A stretch of 64,000 nt of DNA from Streptomyces sp. R44 (GCF_041053105.1 NZ_CP163444.1:3596001-3660000), one strand, 5' to 3'. Positions 1 through 8,291 are shown, counted from the stretch's first letter. Program-made: numbers and translations. Notes: generated by a model not told the origin, from the letters alone.

Positions 1-187
1 CAAGAGCCCGAACCGGACCCGAACCGACGACCACCGACCGTGACCAACTGTCACGACGCCATGACAGCCACACCATGATTCCGACACACCGAAGCGCCGT
101 TTCGCCGCCCCAGCTTCCCCATATGGCTCCCTATTTGGCAGGCTGTCCACGCAACTCGGGGGATTGCAGGAGGGGAAGACCAGCACC

Positions 188-700
188 ATGCACACAGCAA
201 CAACGCCCACACAGGGTGACCCACGCCTCAACTGGAGCAGCAGCGCCGAGGCCGGCCGCGCACCCTTACTGCATCACCGCCGCGACGGAATCCTCCCCAC
301 CGTAGGAGCCGCACTCTCCGTCCGCGGCGAAACCCTCACGTGCACCGCCGGCCGCGGCGACCGGCCCCCCGTCCTGCACGCCCTCGTCCAGGACTTCCTC
401 GACACCCTCACCAGCAGCCAGCGGGAACGCTTCACCGGACGATGTCCCGAAGCGATCCTCCTCTCCCGGCACCTCACCGCCACCGAGAACGGCCGCTCCA
501 AACGCGCCCAGCGCAAGCCACTCACCCACAGCGAGGCCCGCCGCTCCCTCAAGCACGCCAAGCTCACCGCCCGACGCATCCGCGAGGACGGCGACCCGCT
601 CCACGGCAGCTACGCCGCACCCTGCCGCTCCTGCACGGCGATGCTCGCCCACTTCGGCGTCCGCACCGTCGACCCCACCACGCCTGTCGAGAACGGCTGA
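188..700 (+). CDS. YwqJ-like deaminase-fold toxin-type protein
   Basis: A 170-residue protein that looks like a free-standing YwqJ-type nucleic-acid or nucleotide deaminase domain of the polymorphic-toxin kind. The zinc-deaminase signatures are present: Cys-Pro-Glu at residues 86-88 (ligand plus catalytic Glu) and Pro-Cys-x-x-Cys at 145-149 (the two other ligands). There is no signal peptide or trafficking domain, so only the toxin-like core is present. ATG at 188 was chosen because AGGAGGGG lies about 12 nt upstream; a TTG at 164 would precede that site. The next gene, 10 nt downstream, is a SUKH-3 protein, a family known as immunity proteins for such toxins, which supports the call. The substrate is unknown, and it could be a domesticated enzyme. 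Confidence 0.72.
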   Translation: MHTATTPTQGDPRLNWSSSAEAGRAPLLHHRRDGILPTVGAALSVRGETLTCTAGRGDRPPVLHALVQDFLDTLTSSQRERFTGRCPEAILLSRHLTATENGRSKRAQRKPLTHSEARRSLKHAKLTARRIREDGDPLHGSYAAPCRSCTAMLAHFGVRTVDPTTPVENG

Positions 701-710
701 CCGCACCCCC

Positions 711-1211
711 ATGCCCGACCACCTCAGCACCACCCGCTTCCCGGTCAACGTCGACGCCGCCCTCCGCGAAGCCGGCTGGCAGCCCGGCCGCTGGGACATC
801 AAGCTCGCCGAAGAATGGGCCGACACCCTGCGCGCCCACATCTCCCCCGCCGGCCACCGGCACAGCGTCTTCCCCGCCGCCGTCGAAGCCTGGGCCGAAT
901 TCGGCGGCCTCCGCATCACCGCACCCGGCCACGGCCGGCAGATAGCACCCGCCGCCGTCCGCTTCGACCCCCTCGCCGGACTCCACCTCTCCCGCACCCT
1001 CGCCGACCTCGGCCGCGCCCTCGACACCGAACTCGCCCCACTCGGCGAGGAGGGCGACCAGCAGGCCGTCCTCGCCATGGACATCGAAGGCCGCGTCTAC
1101 AGCCTCGACCACGCGGGCGACTGGTACCTCGGCAAGGACATCGACGCCGCACTGTCGACCCTCATCACCGGCGCCCAGCCGACCCGCCTCACGGCGGGCC
1201 AGGACCGGTAG
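711..1211 (+). CDS. SUKH-3 family immunity protein
   Basis: A 166-residue cytoplasmic protein with the SUKH-3 pattern: an Ala-Gly-Trp-x-Pro-Gly-Arg segment at residues 21-27 followed by acidic, Trp-containing helices (Trp28, Trp36, Trp61) and a Phe-Asp-Pro strand. SUKH proteins are the SMI1/KNR4 superfamily and commonly neutralise nuclease or deaminase toxins encoded just upstream. It lies 10 nt after the YwqJ-type deaminase on the same strand and was probably co-transcribed, so it is inferred to bind and inhibit that protein. The gene converges on the sensor kinase, with 16 nt between the two stop codons. Confidence 0.8.
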   Translation: MPDHLSTTRFPVNVDAALREAGWQPGRWDIKLAEEWADTLRAHISPAGHRHSVFPAAVEAWAEFGGLRITAPGHGRQIAPAAVRFDPLAGLHLSRTLADLGRALDTELAPLGEEGDQQAVLAMDIEGRVYSLDHAGDWYLGKDIDAALSTLITGAQPTRLTAGQDR

Positions 1212-1227
1212 GCGAGGGCGGCAGAAC

Positions 1228-2553
1228 CTACGACGCGGCACCCGTCGGCAGCACCGCCGACACCCTGAAACCACCCGCGTCCGTCGGCCCCGACACGAAC
1301 ACACCCCCCAGCCGCAGCACCCGCTCCCGCATGCCCACCAGACCGTTCCCGCCGCTCGGCAGCCCCACATCCGCCACCGCCGCGTCCGACGGCCCGTTCT
1401 CCACCTGCATCGCGACCTCCACGTCCCGATGCGCCAGACGCACCACGACCTTCGCACCCGCCGCATGCTTGTGGACGTTCGTCAACGCCTCCTGCACCAC
1501 CCGGTACGCCGTCCGCTCCACCTCAGGGGCATACGGACGCGCCGCACCGATCACCAACAGCTCCACGGCCGCCCCCGCCAACCGCGACTGCTCGCACAAC
1601 GCCTCCAGAGCGTCCAGACACGGCCCGTCATCCGCCGCCGCCTCCGCCGCCGCGGCCGCAGCCCGCCCCACAGCCGCCAGGGGCACAGCCGCCGGCGCCA
1701 CCGGAGCGGCATGACCGGCCCCCTCCCGCAGCACCCCCAACATCTCCCGCAACTCCGTCAGAGCCTGCCGCCCCATATCCCCCACCAGGGCCGCGTTCCG
1801 CACCGCCTTCTGCGGATCCTTCAACGCCACCGCCTGCAACGCCGCCGCATGCACCACCATCAGCGACACCCGGTGCGCCACCACGTCATGCATCTCCCGG
1901 GCGATCCGCGTCCGCTCCTCCTGCCGCGCCCACTGCGCCCGCTGCTCCGCCCGGTCCGCCAGCAGCGACAGCTCCTGCTCCAGCGAGTCCGCCCGCTCAC
2001 GCAGACTCTCCATGAGACGACGCCGGGCCCCTATGTAGAGGCCGAAGAGCACCGGCGGAGCGTTGAGCCCCAGCGTCATGAAGAGCGCCACGCTCGGCAC
2101 GTACCAGCCACTCGGATCGATGTCCGGCGACCCCTGGTCGACCTGGGCGACGTCCTGCCGCATCCGCACGAACGTCACGACGAAGACCGCGAGCGTCGAC
2201 ATCCCGGCGAGAGCGGCCGTGATCCGCCGCGGCACCTCGGAGGCGGCGAGCGAGTACAGCCCGACGATCCCCATGAGGAAGCCCATCTCGGCCGGCGCCA
2301 CGGCGATCGACACGAGCACGACGGCGATGGGCCAGCGGCGGCGGACGAGCAGCGTCGACCCCACGACCAGCCCGAACAGCACGCCCACGGGAACCGGCAG
2401 CGAGGCCTTGTCGGCGAAGCCGACGCCCTCGACGGCACACTCCAGCGCGGACACGAGCGCGAGCGCCACGTCGAGCACGGCGCTGCGCCGTCTCCCCCAC
2501 CACCACCAAGTCCTGACGCCCTCGGCGTCCCGGTCTGCCCCCGTTGTGGTCAT
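1228..2553 (-). CDS. Sensor histidine kinase, HisKA_3 type (NarL/LuxR-class partner expected)
   Basis: A membrane sensor kinase of 441 residues. The N-terminal half has four to five hydrophobic segments (about residues 22-180), followed by a coiled linker rich in Arg/Glu. The dimerisation/phosphoacceptor box Arg-Glu-Met-His-Asp-Val-Val-Ala-His places the phosphorylated His at about 222, and the ATPase domain shows an N-box near 354-365 (Gln-Glu-Ala-Leu-Thr-Asn) and a Gly-rich G-box near 402-410. This subclass normally pairs with a LuxR-type response regulator, but none is adjacent here. ATG at 2553 was chosen: a -10-like TAGGGT ends 7 nt before it on the minus strand, which suits a leaderless message. 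The signal sensed cannot be read from sequence. Confidence 0.88.
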   Translation of the reverse strand: MTTTGADRDAEGVRTWWWWGRRRSAVLDVALALVSALECAVEGVGFADKASLPVPVGVLFGLVVGSTLLVRRRWPIAVVLVSIAVAPAEMGFLMGIVGLYSLAASEVPRRITAALAGMSTLAVFVVTFVRMRQDVAQVDQGSPDIDPSGWYVPSVALFMTLGLNAPPVLFGLYIGARRRLMESLRERADSLEQELSLLADRAEQRAQWARQEERTRIAREMHDVVAHRVSLMVVHAAALQAVALKDPQKAVRNAALVGDMGRQALTELREMLGVLREGAGHAAPVAPAAVPLAAVGRAAAAAAEAAADDGPCLDALEALCEQSRLAGAAVELLVIGAARPYAPEVERTAYRVVQEALTNVHKHAAGAKVVVRLAHRDVEVAMQVENGPSDAAVADVGLPSGGNGLVGMRERVLRLGGVFVSGPTDAGGFRVSAVLPTGAAS

Positions 2554-2668
2554 ACCCACCACCCTACGGGTGGCCCCCCACGTCAACGCTGCACACACCA
2601 GTCCTTCGAACTAGTGAATCGCCCAGATTTTCGATCCGGACGTCCGCATTCCGGACGATGGTGTTCGT

Positions 2669-3529
2669 ATGACAGCCGCCACCGGTAAGTACGCGGACTT
2701 CGAGAACCTGCGCGAGCAGGCGGTCGCCCTCCGCCGCGAGGGCCTCAGCCGCCGCCAGATCCGAGACCGCCTCCACGTCGACAACAACGACATCCTCAAC
2801 CGCCTCCTCGAAGGAGAGCCCCCACCGGACTGGACGAAGCGCCCGAACGCGAAGGACGACCTGCGGGCGCGGGCGAGGGAGCTCCGCCTCCAGGGCTGGA
2901 CCTACGACCGGATCCAGGTCGAGCTCGGCTGCTCGAAGAGCTCGATCTCCCTGTGGGTCCGGGACCTCCCGAAGCCGGAACGGAAGCGGACCCGGGAGGA
3001 AGCGTCGGAGATCGCGCGGCGAGGCTGGGAGCCGACCATGCGCCGGCGCGAGGATGAGCGCCAGAATCGGAAGAGCGCGGCCCGGGACGAGATCGGTTCC
3101 ATGACCGAGAGGGAGCTGTTCCTCGTCGGCATCGGCCTGTACTGGGCCGAGGGATCAAAAAGCAAGTCCTACGAGCGCCGCGAGAAGGTCATCTTCGTCA
3201 ACAGCGACCCGGGCATGATCGCGCTATACCTGGCCTGGCTCGATGCCCTACAGATCCCGCGCGAACAGCTCACCTTCCGCGTGATGATCCACGAGTCCGC
3301 CGACGTTGCCGGCGCGGAAGCGTACTGGGCGGACCTCGTCGGAGTACCCACCGAGCGACTGCAGAAGGCCACACTCAAGAGGCACAACCCGAAGACCGTA
3401 CGCAAGAACGTCGAGGACGGATACCGGGGTTGCCTCGTTGTCCGAGTACTTCAAGGGGCCGACCTGTACCAGCGCATCGAAGGCTGGTGGTCCGGCTTGG
3501 TGGTGGAGGCAGGACGCCTCAACGCGTAG
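2669..3529 (+). CDS. HTH protein with LAGLIDADG-like C-terminal module
   Basis: A 286-residue protein of unknown function with a recognisable layout. Two helix-turn-helix-like segments lie at residues 15-45 and 66-97; the second reads like a resolvase-type HTH. A charged linker follows. From about 151 there is a hydrophobic helix Gly-Ile-Gly-Leu-Tyr-Trp-Ala-Glu-Gly-Ser that resembles the LAGLIDADG helix of homing endonucleases, with Glu161 in the acidic position, then a Val-Asn-Ser-Asp-Pro strand-turn and a basic segment at 236-248 (Lys-Arg-His-Asn-Pro-Lys). Only one such motif is present, so a homodimer would be needed for cleavage. The gene lies immediately upstream of tRNA-Gln. It may be a domesticated DNA-binding protein rather than an active endonuclease. 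Confidence 0.65.
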   Translation: MTAATGKYADFENLREQAVALRREGLSRRQIRDRLHVDNNDILNRLLEGEPPPDWTKRPNAKDDLRARARELRLQGWTYDRIQVELGCSKSSISLWVRDLPKPERKRTREEASEIARRGWEPTMRRREDERQNRKSAARDEIGSMTERELFLVGIGLYWAEGSKSKSYERREKVIFVNSDPGMIALYLAWLDALQIPREQLTFRVMIHESADVAGAEAYWADLVGVPTERLQKATLKRHNPKTVRKNVEDGYRGCLVVRVLQGADLYQRIEGWWSGLVVEAGRLNA

Positions 3530-3542
3530 GCTGGCCCCGCAC

Positions 3543-3614
3543 TCCCCCGTGGTGTAATCGGCAACACTATCCACTTTGGATGGATCATTTCAGGTTCGAG
3601 TCCTGGCGGGGGAG
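3543..3614 (+). tRNA. tRNA-Gln (anticodon UUG)
   Basis: A complete cloverleaf can be folded by eye. The 7-bp acceptor stem TCCCCCG/CGGGGGA includes the U1-A72 pair typical of bacterial tRNA-Gln. The anticodon stem is ATCCA/TGGAT with loop CTTTGGA (anticodon TTG), the T arm contains GGTTCGAGTCC, and the discriminator base is G. CCA is encoded at 3615-3617. The mature body is 72 nt. It lies between the HTH/LAGLIDADG-like gene and glmU and is followed by a strong terminator hairpin. Confidence 0.97.
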
Positions 3615-3627
3615 CCAGCCTCAGCTC

Positions 3628-3654
3628 GGGTCCTGACCGTCCAGGTCAGGACCC
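3628..3654 (+). terminator. Hairpin terminator after tRNA-Gln
   Basis: A perfect 11-bp inverted repeat, GGGTCCTGACC (3628-3638) and GGTCAGGACCC (3644-3654), with a 5-nt loop. It starts 13 nt after the tRNA body and lies ahead of glmU. There is no long T-tract, which is usual in Streptomyces. Confidence 0.8.
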
Positions 3655-3725
3655 GCACTCATGTCCGGCCCCTTGCCCCCCGGTATCCTTCGTGGGTCCA
3701 CCACCCAAAGCCGAAGGGCATTCCC

Positions 3726-5174
3726 GTGAGCGCCAACCGCCCGGCAGCCGTCGTCGTCCTCGCAGCGGGTGAGGGCACCCGCATGAAGTCGAAGACCCCC
3801 AAGGTCCTGCACGAGATCGCCGGGCGTTCGCTCGTCGGGCATGTCGTGTCCGCCGCCCGGGAGTTGGAGCCCGAGCACCTCGTCGTCGTCGTCGGGCACG
3901 CCCGGGAGCTCGTGAAGGAGCACCTCGACGCGTACTACGCCGGGACTCGGACCGCCGTCCAGGAGCAGCAGAACGGCACCGGGCATGCGGTGCGGATGGC
4001 GCTGGAGGAGCTCGTCGAGGTGCCCGAGGGGACCGTCGTGGTCGTCTGTGGCGACACTCCGCTGCTGTCCGGGGAGACGCTCAAGGCGCTCGCCGACACG
4101 CATGCCGCCGACCGTAACGCCGTGACCGTGCTGACCGCCGAGGTTCCGGACTCGACCGGGTACGGGCGGATCGTGCGGGACGCCGAGACCGGTGCCGTGA
4201 CGGAGATCGTCGAGCACAAGGACGCCTCCGTCGAGCAGCTCGCGATCCGGGAGATCAACTCGGGCGTGTTCGCGTTCGACGGGAAGCTGCTGGCCGAGGC
4301 GCTGGGCCAGGTGCGTACGGACAACAGTCAGGGTGAGGAGTACCTCACCGATGTGCTGTCGATCCTGCGCGAGGCGGGTCACCGGGTCGGGGCGTCGCTC
4401 GCGGGTGATCATCGGGAGATCCTCGGGATCAACAACCGGGTGCAGCTGTCGGAGGCCCGTGCGCTGCTGAACCGGCGGCTGCTGGAGGCGGCCATGATGG
4501 CCGGCGTCACCGTCGTGGATCCGGCGTCGGTGTTCGTGGACGTCACGGTGACGTTCGAGGCCGATGCGGTGATCCTGCCGGGTACGCAGCTGCTGGGTGC
4601 GACGCACATCTCCGAGGACGCGGTGGTCGGCCCGAACACGCGCCTGACGGACGTCACCGTGGGCAAGGGTGCCCGGGTGGACAACACCGTGGCCTTCTCG
4701 GCCGTGATCGGTGAGAGTGCTTCCGTGGGGCCGTTCGCCTATCTCCGTCCCGGTACGAACCTCGGGAAGAAGTCGAAGGCCGGTACGTACGTCGAGATGA
4801 AGAACGCGACGATCGGCGAGGGGACGAAGGTCCCCCACCTGTCGTACGTGGGCGATGCGACGATCGGTGAGTACACGAACATCGGCGCGGCGAGCGTGTT
4901 CGTGAACTACGACGGTGAGGCGAAGCACCACACCACGATCGGCTCTCACTGCCGTACGGGTTCGGACAACATGTTTGTGGCTCCCATCACGATTGGGGAC
5001 GGGGCTTACACCGCCGCGGGGTCCGTGATCACGAAGGATGTGCCGGCCGGTTCGCTGGCCGTGGCCCGGGGCCAGCAGCGGAATATCGAGGGTTGGGTGG
5101 CCCGGAAGCGGCCCGGCAGTGCTGCCGCGCAGGCCGCTCAGGTCGCCTCTGGGGAGTCCGCCGGCGAAAGCTGA
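3726..5174 (+). CDS. glmU: Bifunctional UDP-GlcNAc pyrophosphorylase/glucosamine-1-P acetyltransferase
   Basis: Makes UDP-N-acetylglucosamine for peptidoglycan: acetylates glucosamine-1-phosphate, then transfers UMP from UTP. The 482-residue length matches the family. The N-terminal Rossmann-like uridyltransferase has the Leu-Ala-Ala-Gly-x-Gly-Thr-Arg-Met signature at residues 12-20 with a following Lys. From about 260 a left-handed beta-helix of hexapeptide repeats forms the acetyltransferase, with the expected catalytic His at 371 in a Pro-His-Leu-Ser-Tyr context and an Asn-Tyr-Asp-Gly segment downstream. GTG at 3726 was chosen because it places the nucleotide-binding motif at the usual distance and follows a GAAGGGC site; the frame extends further upstream but would read through the tRNA terminator. 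It is followed by prs, as in other streptomycetes. Confidence 0.97.
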   Translation: MSANRPAAVVVLAAGEGTRMKSKTPKVLHEIAGRSLVGHVVSAARELEPEHLVVVVGHARELVKEHLDAYYAGTRTAVQEQQNGTGHAVRMALEELVEVPEGTVVVVCGDTPLLSGETLKALADTHAADRNAVTVLTAEVPDSTGYGRIVRDAETGAVTEIVEHKDASVEQLAIREINSGVFAFDGKLLAEALGQVRTDNSQGEEYLTDVLSILREAGHRVGASLAGDHREILGINNRVQLSEARALLNRRLLEAAMMAGVTVVDPASVFVDVTVTFEADAVILPGTQLLGATHISEDAVVGPNTRLTDVTVGKGARVDNTVAFSAVIGESASVGPFAYLRPGTNLGKKSKAGTYVEMKNATIGEGTKVPHLSYVGDATIGEYTNIGAASVFVNYDGEAKHHTTIGSHCRTGSDNMFVAPITIGDGAYTAAGSVITKDVPAGSLAVARGQQRNIEGWVARKRPGSAAAQAAQVASGESAGES

Positions 5175-5295
5175 CCGGAAACGGGTGCGTCGAACTCGGC
5201 GTACCGTGATACGTGCACACAAATTCGGCTGGTTCGCACGCGCGCACGGGAGCGCGGGGGTCGCGGCCAGGGAACACGTCTGAGGAGACAGTGCT

Positions 5296-6270
5296 GTGAC
5301 CGGGATCAAGACGACCGGCGAGAAGAAGCTGATGCTCTTCTCCGGCCGCGCCCACCCCGAGCTGGCCGAGGAGGTCGCACACCAGCTGGGTGTCGGCATC
5401 GTGCCGACCAAGGCGTTCGACTTCGCCAATGGCGAGATCTATGTCCGCTTCCAGGAGTCGGCGCGTGGCGCGGACTGCTTCCTGATCCAGAGCCACACGG
5501 CTCCGATCAACAAGTGGATCATGGAGCAGCTGATCATGATCGATGCTCTGAAGCGGGCTTCCGCCCGGAGCATCACCGTGATCATTCCGTCGTACGGCTA
5601 TGCCCGTCAGGACAAGAAGCACCGTGGTCGTGAGCCGATCTCGGCGCGCCTGGTGGCGGACCTGCTGAAGACGGCGGGTGCGGACCGGATTCTGACCGTG
5701 GACCTGCACACGGACCAGATCCAGGGCTTCTTCGACGGTCCGGTGGACCACCTGTCGGCGCTGCCGGTGCTTGCGGACTACGTGGGTGCGAAGGTCGACC
5801 GCGAGAAGCTGACGATCGTGTCGCCGGACGCGGGTCGTGTGCGGGTCGCCGACCGCTGGTGCGACCGTCTGGACGCGCCGCTGGCGATCGTGCACAAGCG
5901 TCGTGACAAGGACGTCGCCAACCAGGTGACCGTGCACGAGGTCGTCGGTGACGTGAAGGGCCGTGTGTGTGTCCTGGTGGACGACATGGTCGACACGGGT
6001 GGCACGATCTGCGCCGCCGCGGACGCGCTGTTCGCGCACGGTGCGGAGGACGTCATCGTGACGGCTACGCACGGCATCCTGTCGGGTCCTGCGGCCGACC
6101 GCCTGAAGAACTCCAAGGTCAGCGAGTTCGTGTTCACGGACACGCTGCCGGTTCCGGGTGCTCTTGAGCTCGACAAGATCACGGTGCTGTCGATCGCGCC
6201 GACGATCGCGCGCGCGGTGCGTGAGGTGTTCGAGGACGGTTCGGTGACGAGCCTCTTCGAGGAGCACTGA
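5296..6270 (+). CDS. prs: Ribose-phosphate pyrophosphokinase
   Basis: Class I PRPP synthetase of 324 residues. It transfers pyrophosphate from ATP to ribose-5-phosphate, giving PRPP for purine, pyrimidine, histidine and tryptophan synthesis. The ribose-phosphate-binding loop Asp-Asp-Met-Val-Asp-Thr-Gly-Gly-Thr is at about 229-238, and an Asp-Leu-His-x-Asp-Gln metal/ATP segment lies near 136-141. The GTG start at 5296 follows a TGAGGAGA ribosome-binding site. The gene lies 121 nt after glmU; both use nucleotides and sugar phosphates for envelope and nucleotide supply. It is followed by a strong terminator. Confidence 0.97.
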   Translation: MTGIKTTGEKKLMLFSGRAHPELAEEVAHQLGVGIVPTKAFDFANGEIYVRFQESARGADCFLIQSHTAPINKWIMEQLIMIDALKRASARSITVIIPSYGYARQDKKHRGREPISARLVADLLKTAGADRILTVDLHTDQIQGFFDGPVDHLSALPVLADYVGAKVDREKLTIVSPDAGRVRVADRWCDRLDAPLAIVHKRRDKDVANQVTVHEVVGDVKGRVCVLVDDMVDTGGTICAAADALFAHGAEDVIVTATHGILSGPAADRLKNSKVSEFVFTDTLPVPGALELDKITVLSIAPTIARAVREVFEDGSVTSLFEEH

Positions 6271-6292
6271 GCCGCCCCGGCAGGTAGCTGAG

Positions 6293-6332
6293 AAGGGCCG
6301 TTTCCCCCGCTTGGGGGAGGCGGCCCTTTTCG
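6293..6332 (+). terminator. Rho-independent terminator after prs
   Basis: Outer stem AAGGGCCG (6293-6300) pairs with CGGCCCTT (6321-6328), and an inner CCCCC/GGGGG pair extends it. The hairpin is followed by TTTTC. It separates prs from rplY. Confidence 0.85.
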
Positions 6333-6361
6333 GGCTGCCGTGGTGGTGGCCGTTGATCCAT

Positions 6362-6390
6362 TTGGGCGGGGTTCGGGTGGCGGGTAGACT
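6362..6390 (+). promoter_or_regulatory. Putative sigma-HrdB-type promoter of rplY
   Basis: TTGGGC (6362-6367) and TAGACT (6385-6390) are separated by 17 nt. They lie between the prs terminator and rplY, and would give a 5' leader of about 130 nt before the rplY start. The leader could fold and may be regulatory, but I cannot match it to a known family. Confidence 0.5.
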
Positions 6391-6527
6391 GCCGTAGTTG
6401 CTCGGCGAGGGAGGTCGTGACCGTAGTGGGTCGCGGCGGTCCGTTATCGACGCGCTCTTCGTAGCAGGCCATCGCCAGTCGTGGCCGGGTGACCACCTTT
6501 GTCGTCACCTTCTACGAGGAGTGCACC

Positions 6528-7112
6528 ATGTCCGAGGTCAAGCTCGCCGCTGCCGTCCGTACCGAGTTCGGCAAGGGCGCCGCCCGTGCCATCCGCCGTG
6601 CCGCCCAGGTTCCGGCCGTCGTCTACGGCCACGGCTCGGAGCCGGCCCACATCACCCTTCCGGCCCACGACCTCGGCCTCGCCCTGCGTACGCCGAACGT
6701 CCTGCTCTCCCTGGACATCGACGGCAAGAACGAGCTGGCGATCCCGAAGGCCGTCCAGCGTGACGCCATCAAGGGCTTCCTGATCCACGTCGACCTGCTC
6801 CTCGTGAAGCGCGGCGAGAAGGTCACGGTCGAGATCCCGGTCCAGGCCGAGGGTGAGCTGGCCGCCGGTGGCAACCTGCTGGAGCACGTGCTCGGCACGC
6901 TGTCCGTCGAGGCCGAGGCCACCCACCTCCCCGAGGCCGTCACGGTCTCCGTGGAGGGCCTGGAGGCCGGTGCCTCCGTCCTCGCGAAGGACATCACCCT
7001 CCCGAAGGGCGCGACCCTGGTGACCGACGCCGACGCCGTCGTCCTGCAGGTCCTGGCCGCGCAGGCCGAGGAGCCGGCCGCCGAGGCCGAGGCCGAGGGC
7101 GCCGAGGCCTGA
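6528..7112 (+). CDS. rplY: 50S ribosomal protein bL25 (Ctc/TL5 form)
   Basis: Binds 5S rRNA in the large ribosomal subunit; the longer Ctc form has also been linked to general stress in Bacillus. The 194 residues comprise an N-terminal L25 beta-barrel (about 1-95) with the conserved Arg-x-x-Gly-x-x-Pro-Ala-Val-Val-Tyr-Gly segment, and the C-terminal TL5 domain (about 100-180). An acidic Glu/Ala tail closes the protein. ATG at 6528 follows ACGAGGAG. In many bacteria bL25 is encoded directly before pth, as here, linking ribosome assembly with peptidyl-tRNA recycling. Confidence 0.96.
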   Translation: MSEVKLAAAVRTEFGKGAARAIRRAAQVPAVVYGHGSEPAHITLPAHDLGLALRTPNVLLSLDIDGKNELAIPKAVQRDAIKGFLIHVDLLLVKRGEKVTVEIPVQAEGELAAGGNLLEHVLGTLSVEAEATHLPEAVTVSVEGLEAGASVLAKDITLPKGATLVTDADAVVLQVLAAQAEEPAAEAEAEGAEA

Positions 7113-7134
7113 GCCGTAGGCTCTGCCTGACGTG

Positions 7135-7175
7135 ACGGGGTGATGGGCCGTACGGGCCCGTCACCCCGTTTCTCT
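7135..7175 (+). terminator. Terminator between rplY and pth
   Basis: ACGGGGTGA with following TGGGCC (7135-7149) pairs with GGGCCC plus GTCACCCCGT (7154-7169), with one G-T wobble and a GTAC loop. A pyrimidine run TTCTCTT follows. The stem is strong, so pth may depend partly on read-through or on its own promoter. Confidence 0.75.
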
Positions 7176-7210
7176 TGTACGGATACGCGGATACGAGGAG
7201 AGCTGCGCAC

Positions 7211-7807
7211 ATGACGGACGACGCGAACGCGCCCTGGCTGATCGTCGGTCTCGGCAACCCTGGGCCCGAGTACGCGGCCAACCGGCACAACATCGGTTTC
7301 ATGGTCGTGGACCTGCTCGCGGACCGGATGCGTGGTTCGTTCAAGCGGGCGCAGAAGGCGCAGGCGCAGGTCGTCGAGGGCCGGATGGGGCCTCCGGGGC
7401 CTTCGAGCCGTCGGGTGGTCCTCGTGAAGCCGATGTCGTACATGAACCTCTCGGGCGGTCCGGTGACGGCGCTGCGCGATTTCTACAAGGTGCCGACGGC
7501 GCATGTCGTGGCGATCCATGACGAGCTGGACATCGACTACGGGGTGCTGCGGCTGAAGCTGGGTGGCGGCGACAACGGGCACAACGGGCTGAAGTCGATG
7601 ACGAAGGCGATGGGTGCGGAGTATCACCGGGTGCGGTGCGGGATCGGGCGTCCGCCGGGTCGGATGCAGGTCGCGGACTTCGTCCTGAAGGATTTCTCGT
7701 CGACGGAGCGCAAGGACCTGGACTGGTTCGTGGACCGGGCGGCGGACTCGGTGGAGTGTCTGGTGGCGGAGGGCTTGGAGCGGGCCCAGTCGGCGTACAA
7801 CTCCTGA
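7211..7807 (+). CDS. pth: Peptidyl-tRNA hydrolase
   Basis: Releases tRNA from peptidyl-tRNA dropped by stalled ribosomes. The 198 residues show the family landmarks: Val-Gly-Leu-Gly-Asn-Pro-Gly (12-18, with the substrate Asn16), the catalytic His26 in Asn-Arg-His-Asn-Ile-Gly, Lys-Pro-Met-Ser-Tyr-Met-Asn, a His-Asp-Glu-Leu-Asp segment with the catalytic Asp, and Gly-His-Asn-Gly. ATG at 7211 was chosen over a longer in-frame start because ACGAGGAGAG lies just upstream and the catalytic His then falls near its usual position. It follows rplY on the same strand. Confidence 0.97.
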   Translation: MTDDANAPWLIVGLGNPGPEYAANRHNIGFMVVDLLADRMRGSFKRAQKAQAQVVEGRMGPPGPSSRRVVLVKPMSYMNLSGGPVTALRDFYKVPTAHVVAIHDELDIDYGVLRLKLGGGDNGHNGLKSMTKAMGAEYHRVRCGIGRPPGRMQVADFVLKDFSSTERKDLDWFVDRAADSVECLVAEGLERAQSAYNS

Positions 7808-7847
7808 GTCCTGGCGGTCGGGACGTACGACTGTACGATCGCGGGTC

Positions 7848-8291
7848 ATGACGCACGTCCGTACCGCAGCCATGGCCCTGGTCGCCCTGCTCCTCGTCGT
7901 CGCGGGCGCCTGGGCCTCGTGGAATTCCGCCCAGCACGTCCTGTTGGCGAAGGGGCGTGAGCACGGGACGCTGACGGTGACCGACTGCACCGACGAGACG
8001 TGCAGCGGCCGTTTCGCTCCGGAGGATCCTTCGTCGACGCGGCGGACGCTGACGATCGCGCGTTCGGTGGCGGCGGAGAAGGGTGTGACGATCCCGGTGG
8101 TGGTGAAGCCGGGTACGGGCGAGGGTGTGCGGACGGGCTGGGGTGGTGGTCTGCACGCGTGGCTGCCGCTGGGCGGGGCGCTGTTGCTGGCGGCGCCGTT
8201 GGTCGGTGGGGGGATGCGTCTGACGCGGACGGCGTGGTCGTTGGCGGGGGTGGGCGGGGCGGTGCTCGTGGCGGCGTTCTTCGCGCTCTGA
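7848..8291 (+). CDS. Small membrane protein of unknown function
   Basis: A 147-residue protein I do not recognise. It has an N-terminal membrane helix (about 5-25), an extracellular stretch with two cysteines near residues 46-51 (Asp-Cys-Thr-Asp-Glu-Thr-Cys), which could form a disulfide, and two further hydrophobic helices at about 102-120 and 125-146. This pattern suggests an integral membrane protein with a short external loop. It lies 40 nt after pth but has no evident functional link. The real start could lie slightly downstream at an internal methionine. Confidence 0.65.
   Translation: MTHVRTAAMALVALLLVVAGAWASWNSAQHVLLAKGREHGTLTVTDCTDETCSGRFAPEDPSSTRRTLTIARSVAAEKGVTIPVVVKPGTGEGVRTGWGGGLHAWLPLGGALLLAAPLVGGGMRLTRTAWSLAGVGGAVLVAAFFAL

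Noticed and set aside
3655..3725. glmS-type ribozyme or riboswitch ahead of glmU
   Set aside because: The 71-nt leader has no such structure; the ribozyme precedes glmS, not glmU.
3621..5429. 602-codon minus-strand frame over glmU
   Set aside because: His/Arg/Asp-rich shadow of glmU, which is fully supported in the plus frame.
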